39,080 nucleotides of DNA. Source: Clostridiales bacterium (GTDB lineage: Bacteria; Bacillota; Clostridia; Oscillospirales; CAG-272). Within the stretch, counting starts at the first letter, position 1. Each line of letters begins with the position of its first letter. The notes under the pieces were generated by a model. It saw only the letters and a list, made by a program, of their open reading frames with translations, ran no database searches and was not told the origin of the DNA. Of this stretch, positions 25,297 through 33,343 are shown piece after piece. The translations under genes and the position numbers were made by a program. The stretch is from contig JAAVZO010000011.1 of assembly GCA_022791685.1 (NCBI GenBank), positions 1-39,080 on the forward strand, in the 5' to 3' direction.

Positions 25297-25773
25297 TTAT
25301 TTTCCCCAGCTTTCGGCTATCCTTTCATATTCCTCTTTTGAGATCAGCACCTTTCGCGGCTTTGCGCCCTCTGGGGGACCGATCCAATCGTGATCTTCCA
25401 TCTTTTCGACAAGCGTTGACGCGTATCTGTAGCCGATATTCATCTTACGCTGCAAAAGGGCACAGGACGCTTTGCCTTCGTTTACGAAGATATTCAGTGC
25501 CTTGATGAGGAACGCTCTGCCTTCATACGGCTCAGCGGTATTCGTTTCGTTCGAATTTTCGTCCATATCACTATCGCCGGGTCGTCCTACGTCCGCAAGC
25601 ATTTCGTCGCGCGACTTGTATCCGATCGTGAAAGGAAACCCATTATCGCGTACTGCCTGCTTTAAAAAAATGTTGATAGCTGTCGAAAGGTCGATCCCAA
25701 GCCCGGAGAAGAGCTCCTGTGCCTGTGCCTTCACTTCAGCGTCAATGCTTATGTTGGTTGAAATTTTTGCCAT
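25297..25773 (-). CDS. RelB/DinJ antitoxin domain fused to an FtsK-gamma winged helix
   Basis: A 158-residue protein with two recognisable parts. Residues 1-50 (KISTNISIDAEVKAQAQELF, then LSTAINIFLKQAVRDNGFPF) are a RelB/DinJ ribbon-helix-helix antitoxin. After an acidic linker (65-85), residues 88-146 (FVNEGKASCALLQRKMNIGY, VEKMEDHDWIGPPEGAKPRK) match the FtsK/SpoIIIE gamma domain, a winged helix that reads polarity motifs. No relE/yafQ toxin lies on either side, so it looks like an orphan antitoxin turned DNA-binding regulator. AAAGGAGCGG precedes the ATG. A consensus promoter and a 36-bp palindrome lie directly upstream, suggesting autoregulation. Confidence 0.82.
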   Translation of the reverse strand: MAKISTNISIDAEVKAQAQELFSGLGIDLSTAINIFLKQAVRDNGFPFTIGYKSRDEMLADVGRPGDSDMDENSNETNTAEPYEGRAFLIKALNIFVNEGKASCALLQRKMNIGYRYASTLVEKMEDHDWIGPPEGAKPRKVLISKEEYERIAESWGK

Positions 25774-25796
25774 ATATTGCCGCTCCTTTTTAGTCT

Positions 25797-25825
25797 ATTA
25801 TAGCACATCCAATTAGGCTTGTCAA
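25797..25825 (-). promoter_or_regulatory. Promoter of the RelB-FtsK-gamma gene
   Basis: Minus strand: TTGACA (25825-25820), 17-bp spacer, TATAAT (25802-25797). Full consensus. Confidence 0.88.
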
Positions 25826-25828
25826 TAG

Positions 25829-25864
25829 ATAATGCGCATATTATATCTATAATATGCGCATTAT
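25829..25864. promoter_or_regulatory. 36-bp palindrome, probable operator
   Basis: Two perfect 17-base arms (ATAATGCGCATATTATA and complement) are separated by TC. Each arm contains the smaller palindrome TGCGCA. It abuts the -35 box of the RelB-FtsK-gamma promoter and lies 9 bases downstream of the broken gene at 25873. A ribbon-helix-helix dimer pair would fit two TGCGCA half-sites. Confidence 0.65.
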
Positions 25865-25872
25865 TGATGAAC

Positions 25873-26316
25873 TCAATCTGCCAGTCTGCCGAGTTGGTAT
25901 GAGTATATAAGATAGCTCGGATTCTGGTAGTACACATCGGAGGCGAAGTTGGATATAGCGTCACTTATGAATGATGAGAACACTTTGATAAGCTCGTCTG
26001 CGATATCGTCGTTACCGGCACATTCGATAATCATTATGCTGTATAGCTTCCCGATGTCAGTGTAGCTTGGAATTTTGTATTTACATCCAGTTATTGTGTC
26101 GAACTCTCCATTTGGGATGTGATAGTATTCGATTATTTCGTTGCTCACCTGCTCAAAAGACAGACAGTGATTTACACCCGCGTCGTGCAGCTGCTTCAAT
26201 ACCCCAGCCTTTCCCAGCGACTCGACGATTACTCGCCTGTGATTTTTGGTTTTTCATGCCGTATATTCGATGAGTGCGCAGACATAAAACAGGTCGTTTT
26301 TCATTTCAGCTGTCAT
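25873..26316 (-). pseudogene. DUF3990-partner protein interrupted by an in-frame TGA
   Basis: From the ATG at 26316 (GTGAGGT just upstream) the frame reads MTAEMKNDLFYVCALIEYTA, then TGA (26256-26254). It continues in the same frame KTKNHRRVIVESLGKAG...NHCLSFEQVSNEII to the stop at 25873. The total is 148 codons including the terminal stop. The downstream part keeps coding character (KYKIPSYTDIGKLYS, VYYQNPSYLIYSYQLG). The simplest reading is a single CGA-to-TGA nonsense change. It overlaps the DUF3990 gene by 11 bases, as an operon partner would. Re-initiation at the TTG at 26199 is possible but has no good Shine-Dalgarno. I recall similar proteins paired with DUF3990 in gut Firmicutes; their function is unknown to me. 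Confidence 0.7.
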
Positions 26317-26767
26317 AGATTACCTCACTTTTTTTGAATGTCAGGCAATCGATCGCCGACAATGTATGAAAACTTATCTGATGAGTTGGATATTTAAATT
26401 CTGCCAATGCCCAAAACTGTTTTCGAGTTATATTACCAATAATAAAATCATTAACATAATTCCATATTGTGTCATCAGCCATAGGACCTTCGACAATATC
26501 ATATCCGTGCGTTTTTCCGCTTCGGCATGAAGCGATAAAATCAAGCCATTCATCGCTTATTTCGTCGAATTTCAATATTGTTAATCTATTGTTTGGCGTG
26601 TATTCGTAATGGTTTATTATCGGTTCGCTGTTTCCTCTGTTCGCCCAACGAACAGCTTGATTTAACATATTTGTACAGTAAAAGCCCCAAGAAAAATCCT
26701 TTGTATAGCGTGTTTTGCGTATTTCCGGAAATTCTACGATCTCACTGCTTGCATAATATATAATCAT
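26306..26767 (-). CDS. DUF3990-family protein (ADP-ribosyltransferase-like), probably inactive
   Basis: A 153-residue protein matching DUF3990. Visible motifs are KDFSWGFYCTN (residues 23-33), KTHGYDIVEGPMADDTIWNYV (85-105) and KYPTHQISFHT (125-135). The family is thought to adopt an ADP-ribosyltransferase fold and usually opens with a YHGS motif. Here the start is MIIYYASSEI, so both the His and Gly of that motif are replaced. AGGAGCG precedes the ATG. It lies 18 bases after queA on the same strand, so it is probably read from the queA transcript. The pair with the next, nonsense-mutated gene looks like a decaying toxin-antitoxin-like module; the toxin role is inference. Confidence 0.75.
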   Translation of the reverse strand: MIIYYASSEIVEFPEIRKTRYTKDFSWGFYCTNMLNQAVRWANRGNSEPIINHYEYTPNNRLTILKFDEISDEWLDFIASCRSGKTHGYDIVEGPMADDTIWNYVNDFIIGNITRKQFWALAEFKYPTHQISFHTLSAIDCLTFKKSEVIYDS

Positions 26768-26785
26768 ATTACGCTCCTCTTGTTA

Positions 26786-27850
26786 TCACTTAATAAAACA
26801 AGCGTCACCGAATGAGAAGAACCTGTATCTCTCCTTTATCGCGGTCTCGTAAGCGTTCATCATGATCTCGCGGCTCGAGAATGCCGATACGAGCATTAAC
26901 AGCGTGCTCTCGGGCAGGTGGAAGTTCGTGATAAGCGCGTCTACCGCTTTAAATTTGTACCCCGGGTAGATGAATATACCAGTGTCGCCGCTCATCGCGT
27001 GTACCACTCCCGCTTCGTCCGTTACGCTCTCGAGCGTGCGGCAGGATGTCGTACCTACCGCTATTATACGTCCTCCAGCGGCACGTCGCGCGTTCAGCTC
27101 TGCGGCTGCCTCCTCGCTCACTGAGAAGTACTCAGAGTGCATGACGTGCTCGGTCAGCGAGTCGACCTTTACTGGACGAAACGTACCTAACCCGACGTGC
27201 AGCATCACCGGAACGACCGCGATCCCCTTAGCCTTGATCTTATCGAGCAGCTCCTCAGTGAAGTGCAGTCCGGCGGTCGGCGCGGCGGCTGAACCCTCGG
27301 TCTTCGCGTACACCGTCTGGTAGCGGCTCTTGTCCGCGAGGCGCTCGGTTATATACGGCGGCAGCGGCATATTTCCTATGCGGTCGAGAATGTCGTAAAT
27401 GTTCGATCTTTCCTTATCGTACACAAACTCGACCATGCGGTTTCCGCCGTCGAGCGTTTCGATAACGTCTGCACGCAGCAGACCGTCTCCGAATATAATG
27501 GAAGTACCAGGCTTTACGCGCCGACCCGGGCGGACCATTACCTCCCAGCGGTCGAGCTCGTGCTGCTTTAGCAGTACAAACTCAATCTGCGCGCCGGTTT
27601 CTTCCTTCACGCCGTACAGACGTGCGGGGATGACCTTGGAATTGTTTATCACAAGCGCGTCGCCGGGCTCGAGATAATCGATGATGTCGTGGAATACTTT
27701 GTGCTCGAGCTCGCCGGTCTTGCGGTCGATGACCATCAGCCGCGACATATCGCGTACCTCGCTCGGGTGCTGAGCTATCAGCTCCTCTGGCAGGTCGTAG
27801 TAGAAATCTTTTGTGGTAAGCTCGGTCTGTATGCGTTCATTTGTTATCAT
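26786..27850 (-). CDS. queA: tRNA preQ1(34) S-adenosylmethionine ribosyltransferase-isomerase
   Basis: The 354-residue enzyme builds epoxyqueuosine from SAM and preQ1-modified tRNA. Motifs: [72 protein letters not shown] and [17 protein letters not shown]. Length is normal (about 340-350). The Shine-Dalgarno AAGGAG lies 14 bases before the ATG, unusually far; a TATA-TTTT-TATA mini hairpin in between may shorten the distance. No tgt or ruvB neighbour is present. It is divergent from the lysine riboswitch promoter. Confidence 0.95.
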   Translation of the reverse strand: MITNERIQTELTTKDFYYDLPEELIAQHPSEVRDMSRLMVIDRKTGELEHKVFHDIIDYLEPGDALVINNSKVIPARLYGVKEETGAQIEFVLLKQHELDRWEVMVRPGRRVKPGTSIIFGDGLLRADVIETLDGGNRMVEFVYDKERSNIYDILDRIGNMPLPPYITERLADKSRYQTVYAKTEGSAAAPTAGLHFTEELLDKIKAKGIAVVPVMLHVGLGTFRPVKVDSLTEHVMHSEYFSVSEEAAAELNARRAAGGRIIAVGTTSCRTLESVTDEAGVVHAMSGDTGIFIYPGYKFKAVDALITNFHLPESTLLMLVSAFSSREIMMNAYETAIKERYRFFSFGDACFIK

Positions 27851-27898
27851 TGTATAAAAATATACTCCTTATTTTCCTGATTTTTTGCTGAAATAAGC

Positions 27899-27927
27899 TT
27901 GACAAGTACGGCAAAATGTGATATCAT
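27899..27927 (+). promoter_or_regulatory. dapA/riboswitch promoter
   Basis: TTGACA (27899-27904), 17-bp spacer, TATCAT (27922-27927). Start expected near 27934, about 45 bases before the aptamer. Confidence 0.85.
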
Positions 27928-27977
27928 ATATGTATAGTTCTGATGAACTCAGTTCTACAGATCTATATAAGTATTAT

Positions 27978-28170
27978 GATAGAGGCGCATTTTCCGATCA
28001 TTAGGCGGGCAGAGACCTCCGCGGTCCTTGAAGTCCACCGAAAGGCAGAAGATGCCGAAGCCGATTCCCGGCGGAGCGGGGAAAGGCTGGTCACAATCCC
28101 GGCACAATAAAAGTGCTTGGGCGGCGAACAGCTATGTGACTGTCATCATTTATTGATGGAGAGCTATCTT
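27978..28170 (+). ncRNA. Lysine riboswitch (L box) aptamer
   Basis: The 5' P1 strand GATAGAGGCGC (27978 on) pairs with GGAGAGCTATC near 28159-28168. Between them are the conserved GGCAGAAGATGCCGAAG (with GCCGAAG), GGGGAAAGGCTGG, and a long P5-like arm ending TGTGACTGTCATC. This layout and the dapA gene downstream identify the lysine-sensing riboswitch, which lowers lysine synthesis when lysine is high. Exact stem borders are estimated by eye. Confidence 0.92.
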
Positions 28171-28233
28171 AATGTATTAGATATCCCGAAGCGCTGCGGC
28201 TCGTCCGTACCCCTCGTATATATTATAGTACAT

Positions 28234-28266
28234 AGATAGCTGGTTTTCAACCAGTTTTTTTATTTT
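28234..28266 (+). terminator. Riboswitch expression platform: terminator with antiterminator overlap
   Basis: CTGGTT, loop TTC, AACCAG (28240-28254), then seven T. AGATAGCT (28234-28241), at the foot of this hairpin, is exactly complementary to AGCTATCT (28162-28169) in the 3' strand of P1. Lysine binding locks P1 and frees the terminator; without lysine, AGCTATCT can pair with AGATAGCT and break it. Confidence 0.85.
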
Positions 28267-28366
28267 TCATCCGGCAGCGCGAAAATTTTCGAAATACGTG
28301 GAATTATCGCCGGACCGTGCGCGATAATTTGTACATATCGCCTGACATAATTTGGAGGTAAATTCA

Positions 28367-29263
28367 ATGAGCAACCAGAAAACTACAATTTTTACTGGCG
28401 CAGCAGTCGCCATTATCACACCTTTCACGAACGGAAGCGTTGACTATAACGAGCTCGGGGCAATGATAGAGCGCCAGATCGCCGGCTCGACCGACGCAAT
28501 CGTCATCTGCGGCACGACCGGAGAGGCTTCAACTCTGACCGACGAGGAACACCGCGAGTGTATCCGCTACTGCGTCGAAAAGGTCGCAGGACGCGTGCCC
28601 GTAATCGCAGGAACCGGCTCGAATGACACCGATTACGCAGTCGAGCTCTCGAAATTCGCGTGCGATGTCGGTTCAGACGCACTCCTGCTCGTAACGCCTT
28701 ACTACAATAAAGCAACACCAAAGGGACTCATCAAGAGCTTCACTGCCGTAGCGGACGTAGTAAATAAGCCAATAATCCTCTACAACGTGCCTTCGCGTAC
28801 CGGAGTCAACATCCCGCTTTCGGTATATCGCGAGCTCGCAAAGCATGAGAACATCGCCGCTGTCAAGGAAGCGAGCGGAAATATCAGCGCGATCGCGGAG
28901 CTGTTCGCGGAGTGCGGAGACAGCCTTGACATCTATAGTGGAAATGACGACCAAATCGTACCTATACTATCGCTTGGTGGAAAGGGCGTAATCTCGGTAC
29001 TTTCAAACGTGCTGCCGAAGGAAACGCATGACATCTGCCAGCTCTATTTCGACGGCAAGGTGAAGGAGTCGGCTGAACTCCAGCTGAAGCTTTTAAAGCT
29101 CGCGAACACGCTGTTCTGCGAAGTCAACCCCGTACCGGTCAAAACTGCAATGAGCTTGATGGGATTCTGCTCGGAAGAAATGCGCCTGCCGCTCTGCGAG
29201 ATGGAAGAAGCAAACAAGGCAAAGCTCGCAGCCGTACTTAAGGAATATAATATAATAAAGTAA
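28367..29263 (+). CDS. dapA: 4-hydroxy-tetrahydrodipicolinate synthase
   Basis: The 298-residue TIM-barrel aldolase condenses pyruvate and aspartate semialdehyde, the first committed step to lysine and meso-diaminopimelate. Lys167 (AAVKEASGN) forms the Schiff base, and Tyr139 (YNVPSRTG) is in the catalytic triad. GTTGEASTLTDEEH is also present. Start 28367 follows TTTGGAGG; the frame is open to 28352 but lacks a better site. It is controlled by the upstream lysine riboswitch and followed by dapB on the same strand. Confidence 0.97.
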   Translation: MSNQKTTIFTGAAVAIITPFTNGSVDYNELGAMIERQIAGSTDAIVICGTTGEASTLTDEEHRECIRYCVEKVAGRVPVIAGTGSNDTDYAVELSKFACDVGSDALLLVTPYYNKATPKGLIKSFTAVADVVNKPIILYNVPSRTGVNIPLSVYRELAKHENIAAVKEASGNISAIAELFAECGDSLDIYSGNDDQIVPILSLGGKGVISVLSNVLPKETHDICQLYFDGKVKESAELQLKLLKLANTLFCEVNPVPVKTAMSLMGFCSEEMRLPLCEMEEANKAKLAAVLKEYNIIK

Positions 29264-29527
29264 TAATTTCTAAGCAATCTATAATACAAGCACATCGCAG
29301 AAATTAGTTCGACGGAGAGGTGCGGGGCCACGGAGTCGAACGCGAGTCTGTAGTTCTAACAACATGTAGCTAATGTGTCCGACCAGTGAATGAACGGCTG
29401 CGGAAACCGGCACGGCGGACGCGCATTAGCATAGCGAATGCGTTGTATAAAAGTTCTTTGCCAGGCTTTCTTTCAAGAAAGCCGCGTACCCCCCTACACA
29501 AACAAATCCCGAAAGGAAAAAATTAAG
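29264..29527 (+). other. Structured dapA-dapB spacer with a tRNA-like relic
   Basis: This 264-bp spacer has no ORF of note. It holds an inverted repeat GTTCGAC/GTCGAAC (29307-29313, 29335-29341) and ACATGTAGCTAATGT, which folds as a 4-bp stem with a 7-base loop. It also has CGCATT/AATGCG near 29420-29440 and a 9-bp palindrome GGCTTTCTT/AAGAAAGCC (29464-29483). Read on the minus strand, about 29320-29420 has the order of a tRNA (D-like arm, anticodon-like arm, TTCGACT loop, then GCCCCGCACC), but the T-stem and acceptor do not pair. It may be a degenerate tRNA or an intergenic repeat. Confidence 0.35.
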
Positions 29528-30301
29528 ATGCCAGAAACAAAAATACTGCTGTCCGGAGCGCTTGGACGGCTTGGAAGTGCGATACGAAATATTGCGTCGC
29601 AGTCAGATAAATATAAGATTGTTGCAGGAGTTGATGTAGCGCCCGCAGCTGAGAGTTTTCCTATTTTTGCGAGCCCAGCCGACGTGCCGGATGATATCGA
29701 AATCGACTGCATTGTCGACTGCTCGCACCACACCGCAGTTGTACCACTGCTCGACTACGCCGAAAAGAGAGGGCTGCCCATCGTTATTTGCACGACCGGC
29801 CATACAGAAGAGGAGACCGCGCGGATTCGTGTGTCGGCTGCAAAGATACCGGTCTTTTTCTCGAGAAATATGTCGGTCGGTATCAATTTGCTGATACAGC
29901 TCGCGAAAAAAGCGGCGAGCTTGCTTGGCGATGATTTCGATATCGAAATCATCGAGCAGCACCACAACAAAAAGCTCGACGCGCCCAGCGGAACTGCGCT
30001 CATGATCGCCGACGCCATCGCTGATTCGGTCAGCTACGAGCCGGAGTACACCTACGAGCGCCAGTCGAGACGCGAACAGCGCAAGAAAACCGAAATCGGT
30101 ATACACTCGGTCCGCGGCGGAACTATCGTCGGCGAGCATGAGGTGATATTCGCGGGTGGGGACGAGGTCATCAAAATCGCGCACAGCGCTGCGTCGCGTG
30201 ACGTGTTCGCGAACGGTGCGCTTCGTGCCGCCGCGTACATGACCGGCAAACCGAGCGGCTTCTATAATATGGAGAGCCTCGTCGACGACATAAAAATTTG
30301 A
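29528..30301 (+). CDS. dapB: 4-hydroxy-tetrahydrodipicolinate reductase
   Basis: The 257-residue enzyme makes the NAD(P)H-dependent reduction after DapA. The Rossmann start is ILLSGALGRLGSAI (the usual GxxGxMG reads GALGRLG). CIVDCSHH and CTTGHTEEE lie by the cofactor. The catalytic signature EQHHNKKLDAPSGTA has His145-His146 and Lys149. IHSVRGGTIVGEHEVIFAG closes the substrate domain. Start 29528 follows GAAAGGAAA; the longer open frame upstream is the structured spacer. No promoter or terminator is evident between dapA and dapB, so one riboswitch-controlled transcript is likely. Confidence 0.96.
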   Translation: MPETKILLSGALGRLGSAIRNIASQSDKYKIVAGVDVAPAAESFPIFASPADVPDDIEIDCIVDCSHHTAVVPLLDYAEKRGLPIVICTTGHTEEETARIRVSAAKIPVFFSRNMSVGINLLIQLAKKAASLLGDDFDIEIIEQHHNKKLDAPSGTALMIADAIADSVSYEPEYTYERQSRREQRKKTEIGIHSVRGGTIVGEHEVIFAGGDEVIKIAHSAASRDVFANGALRAAAYMTGKPSGFYNMESLVDDIKI

Positions 30302-30420
30302 CTTTGTGCAATTTGACGAAAATATAAGATTATTCAAATAGCGGAACAAAATCATGACGAGTACCGTCTAAATAAATAATGGCACATTAGATAATGTACG
30401 AAATTTAGGAGGAAAACATC

Positions 30421-31644
30421 ATGAAACAGCTCATAGCAGCGTTGACGGCAACGGCAGTGATTGCAGCTTCCGCAACCGCCTGTGGGGGTAAAGCTCCACT
30501 CGCGGCGGTGAAGTACCCGGACAAAATCGGCGACGACCGAATGGGGTTTTACGAACAGAACGAGCTCGACGATAGTTTCAAGCAGGCTGTCGATTCGTTC
30601 GCGTATCGGACGGCGGACGAGCTGCTCGCCGACGGTGAAGGCAACGCTAACTACTCGCCTATTTCGCTCTACTTCGCACTCGCAATGGCTGCGGAGGGCG
30701 CGTCGGGTGAGACAAAAGCGGAAATAGTTTCACTAATTGGCGACGAATACGATGGCTCGGTTGCCGAACAGTGCGCGCGGCTTTACCGCAGACTCTACAA
30801 CGCCGGGGAGCATACGACATTGAAAATTGCGAATTCGGTCTGGTCGTCAGTGCCGCTGAAGCTCGATTTTGCGAAATCGGCAGCCGAAAATTTCTACTCG
30901 GAAGCGTTTGAGGTAGATTTTGGCGACTCTTCCACCGGAAAACAAATAGGAAACTGGATCTCAAAGCAGACAGGCGGCACACTCAAACCCCAAATCGTAA
31001 CCGACCCAGAACAGCTCGTCTCTATAATCAACACTATCTACTACATCGACGAGTGGACAGATAAGTTCGAAAAATCGCAGAACACCGACGGCATATTCCA
31101 TACACCGGACGGGGATGTTGAAACTACTTTCATGAATCGCGGTGCGCTCGGCGGGTTCAGCCGCGGCGACGGCTACACTCGCGCGACGCTCGGACTCAAA
31201 GGCGGAAGCATGACGTTCGTCTTGCCAGACGAGGGAATCGGTGCGCGTGAGCTTATCGCACGTGTCGGTATGGAGGAGCTGCTGACTGGCGGCGAGAGCT
31301 GCTACGGTGACATCACGTGGAGCGTGCCGAAGTTCAGCTTCGACAGCAAATTCAAGCTTTGCGAGCTTGTAAGTAAGCTTGGCGTTTCGTCAATTTTCAC
31401 AAATAGCGCCGATTTCAGCTTGATGAGCGATGAGCCGATGTTCGTCAGCGACATCGAGCAGGGCACGCACATCGCAATCGACGAAAAGGGCGTGAGCGCG
31501 TCGGCGTACACGGCTATCATGTATTGCGGCGCGGCAATGCCGACCGACCACGCCGACATGATTCTCGACCGCCCGTTCATTTACGCTATCACATCAGGCG
31601 GACAGACGCTGTTTGTAGGTGTTGTCGAAAATCCGAACGAATAA
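30421..31644 (+). CDS. Serpin (serine protease inhibitor) lipoprotein
   Basis: 407 residues. The signal segment MKQLIAALTATAVIAASATAC lipidates Cys21. The serpin fold follows: NYSPISLYFALAMAAEGASG (helix B region), IANSVWSS, NWISKQTGGTLKPQI, INTIYYIDEW (shutter/strand 3A), and the end RPFIYAITSGGQTLFVGVV. The reactive-centre loop is about IDEKGVSASAYTAIMYCGAAMP. The hinge keeps small residues (ASA), compatible with inhibition. The scissile bond is probably at GA-A, suggesting an elastase-like target; this is inference. It is surface-anchored, so the target is likely an extracellular host or competitor protease. AGGAGG precedes the ATG, and a terminator follows the stop. Confidence 0.92.
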   Translation: MKQLIAALTATAVIAASATACGGKAPLAAVKYPDKIGDDRMGFYEQNELDDSFKQAVDSFAYRTADELLADGEGNANYSPISLYFALAMAAEGASGETKAEIVSLIGDEYDGSVAEQCARLYRRLYNAGEHTTLKIANSVWSSVPLKLDFAKSAAENFYSEAFEVDFGDSSTGKQIGNWISKQTGGTLKPQIVTDPEQLVSIINTIYYIDEWTDKFEKSQNTDGIFHTPDGDVETTFMNRGALGGFSRGDGYTRATLGLKGGSMTFVLPDEGIGARELIARVGMEELLTGGESCYGDITWSVPKFSFDSKFKLCELVSKLGVSSIFTNSADFSLMSDEPMFVSDIEQGTHIAIDEKGVSASAYTAIMYCGAAMPTDHADMILDRPFIYAITSGGQTLFVGVVENPNE

Positions 31645-31657
31645 ACAACGATATATT

Positions 31658-31694
31658 AAACAATCCTCACCAATACGGTGAGGATTGTTTTTAT
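31658..31694 (+). terminator. Terminator after the serpin gene
   Basis: AACAATCCTCACC, loop AATAC, GGTGAGGATTGTT, then T residues. It is convergent with SBP-B. Confidence 0.9.
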
Positions 31695-31701
31695 GTAACG
31701 A

Positions 31702-33198
31702 TTATTCCATATTTTCGAAATAGTCGAAAAGCTTATTGTAATATGTGATTGCGGACGTTGAGTTCTTAGCATAGTAAGATTCAAAATTCGACGATTTTTC
31801 GGTTCCTATTATATTCTGAATATAGAATGCCATGCCCTTCCAGTTATCATAAATATAGCCAAAATCGAATACGCGATTCTCAACCAACTTGTCGAGTATA
31901 GCTACCGATTCGTCGTCATAGGTATATTTTGTCTTCAGTGCCACCTCGTAATATGCAGGATATACCGATTTGTATGTCTCAGCGTTCAGCGCTTCAGTGA
32001 TAATGCCTACAAATTCTGGATCATCGATAGTCTTCGGCACGCCGAGCGCGGAATGATAGCCGTCAACCATCGTATAGTAATCATCCTGTGACTCATCAAG
32101 CTTCGGATAGGGAAGGATGCCGTATTCGTTTGTTTTTTCGCGGAAATAGTTGATGGTCATATCCATCGTGCCTGGAGCAAATACGCACAAGTTATCGCGG
32201 AATGACAGTGCGCCTGTGTAATGATAGCCGGGAGCATCTTCAGGATAGAGTACTTTCCGATCTGTACACACACCTTCCGACTCATAACAAAGTTGATATA
32301 CTTTTTCAATTATTGTATTTGTACGTTCGTTTTTGAATGTGATCTCAAATTCGCCGCTGCTGTTTTTTGAGATCACATGGTTTCCGGAGGACCACAGATA
32401 CGTGTTCAGCGCACTTCCAAGCTGGTGTGTGACTCCGTAAAAGTCGAACGCGTCGCGCTCACCGTTGCCGTTGATGTCGCGGTAAATGTCCTTCGTGATG
32501 TTCATCACATAATCGATCGTCCATTTTCCGTCATTCACAACTTCGTAAAGATTACCGAGGTTGTAATTTTCGGATTCTTTCTTGTCAAAGAAATAGCAGT
32601 ATGCGCCCGACAGGGAGGATAGCGAAAAGTCGCCGACTGCGAGAATTGCCTTGTCGTCGCCATAGGTGAGGTCCTCAGTATTGCTTCGTGACCACCATGG
32701 TTTGCTGAAATTGATATAATCAAGATCATACCAATTCATCAGTAAATCATCCATCACAATGCCTGAGAAAGCAACAACATGATATGATATGAGCGAGAAA
32801 TCGTTGTCATTTGCAAGTACGCTGCGCTTTACGTGACTTGTAGTATCATCGTAATTCGCGTAGCTGATCGCACCGATCTTGCATTTGAAGCGCTCCTCTA
32901 CAGCGCGGTTGCGATTATACACCGCGTCGTTGATTAGGTCGCCGGTCTCGCCCTCGACAAATGAGTCCGTCAACAGCTGGTCGTATGTAAGGATCGTGAA
33001 TTCTTTTCCTTCGAAGTCACGTTCGGGCAAGTCGTCAGAGACTGCTTTTCGTGCGTCGATGGCGTTGGTGGTTTCGACTGAATCTATGTCGTTAGAGTCA
33101 GTCTGATTTGTGTCATCCGTTGTGCTGTTGTCACCGCATGAAACTGCTGACAGCAGCGCTGAGAGAAGGAGCAGCGCAGTAATACGTTTGAAATTCAT
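31702..33198 (-). CDS. Extracellular solute-binding lipoprotein, paralogue B
   Basis: 498 residues. The signal peptide MNFKRITALLLLSALLSAVSC has Cys21 lipidated, then a Thr/Asp/Asn-rich linker. The binding-protein body contains ETGDLINDAVYNRNRAVEERF, VLANDNDFSLI, KPWWSRS, NDGKWTIDYVM and GVTHQLGSALNTYLW. The end RVFDFGYIYDNWKGMAFYIQN recurs in paralogue C. It is much closer to C than to A, so B and C are a recent tandem duplication. GGAGG lies 6 bases before the ATG (33198); the open frame to 33243 is AT-rich leader. No transport permease is adjacent. It probably delivers a sugar or related solute; the ligand is unknown. Confidence 0.88.
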   Translation of the reverse strand: MNFKRITALLLLSALLSAVSCGDNSTTDDTNQTDSNDIDSVETTNAIDARKAVSDDLPERDFEGKEFTILTYDQLLTDSFVEGETGDLINDAVYNRNRAVEERFKCKIGAISYANYDDTTSHVKRSVLANDNDFSLISYHVVAFSGIVMDDLLMNWYDLDYINFSKPWWSRSNTEDLTYGDDKAILAVGDFSLSSLSGAYCYFFDKKESENYNLGNLYEVVNDGKWTIDYVMNITKDIYRDINGNGERDAFDFYGVTHQLGSALNTYLWSSGNHVISKNSSGEFEITFKNERTNTIIEKVYQLCYESEGVCTDRKVLYPEDAPGYHYTGALSFRDNLCVFAPGTMDMTINYFREKTNEYGILPYPKLDESQDDYYTMVDGYHSALGVPKTIDDPEFVGIITEALNAETYKSVYPAYYEVALKTKYTYDDESVAILDKLVENRVFDFGYIYDNWKGMAFYIQNIIGTEKSSNFESYYAKNSTSAITYYNKLFDYFENME

Positions 33199-33248
33199 AG
33201 TATCCTCCAGAAAATTAATTAATTTGATATAATAATATATCATAACAT

Positions 33249-33280
33249 ATTATACCATATAATCAATGCGGGGGGGGGGG
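33249..33280 (-). promoter_or_regulatory. SBP-B promoter with C11 at the -35 position
   Basis: Minus strand: C11, then GCATTGATTATATGG (15 bases), then TATAAT (33254-33249) with a TGG extended -10. A 17-bp spacer puts the -35 hexamer wholly inside the C run. The 15-base block is shared at 12 of 15 positions with the SBP-C promoter. Confidence 0.65.
33270..33280 (-). repeat. Homopolymer C11 (G11 on the plus strand)
   Basis: The longest G/C run in the window. It sits at the -35 position of the SBP-B promoter, 72 bases upstream of the start codon. Confidence 0.9.
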
Positions 33281-33343
33281 ACTAATTGAATAACAAACTG
33301 TAAACTAATTGTAAATATCGAAATATTTTGTTAAATAATAATA

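Noticed and set aside
25257-25505. Plus-strand toxin gene opposite the RelB-FtsK fusion
   Set aside because: The 82-residue frame is basic and mostly antisense to the fusion gene, with no toxin motifs.
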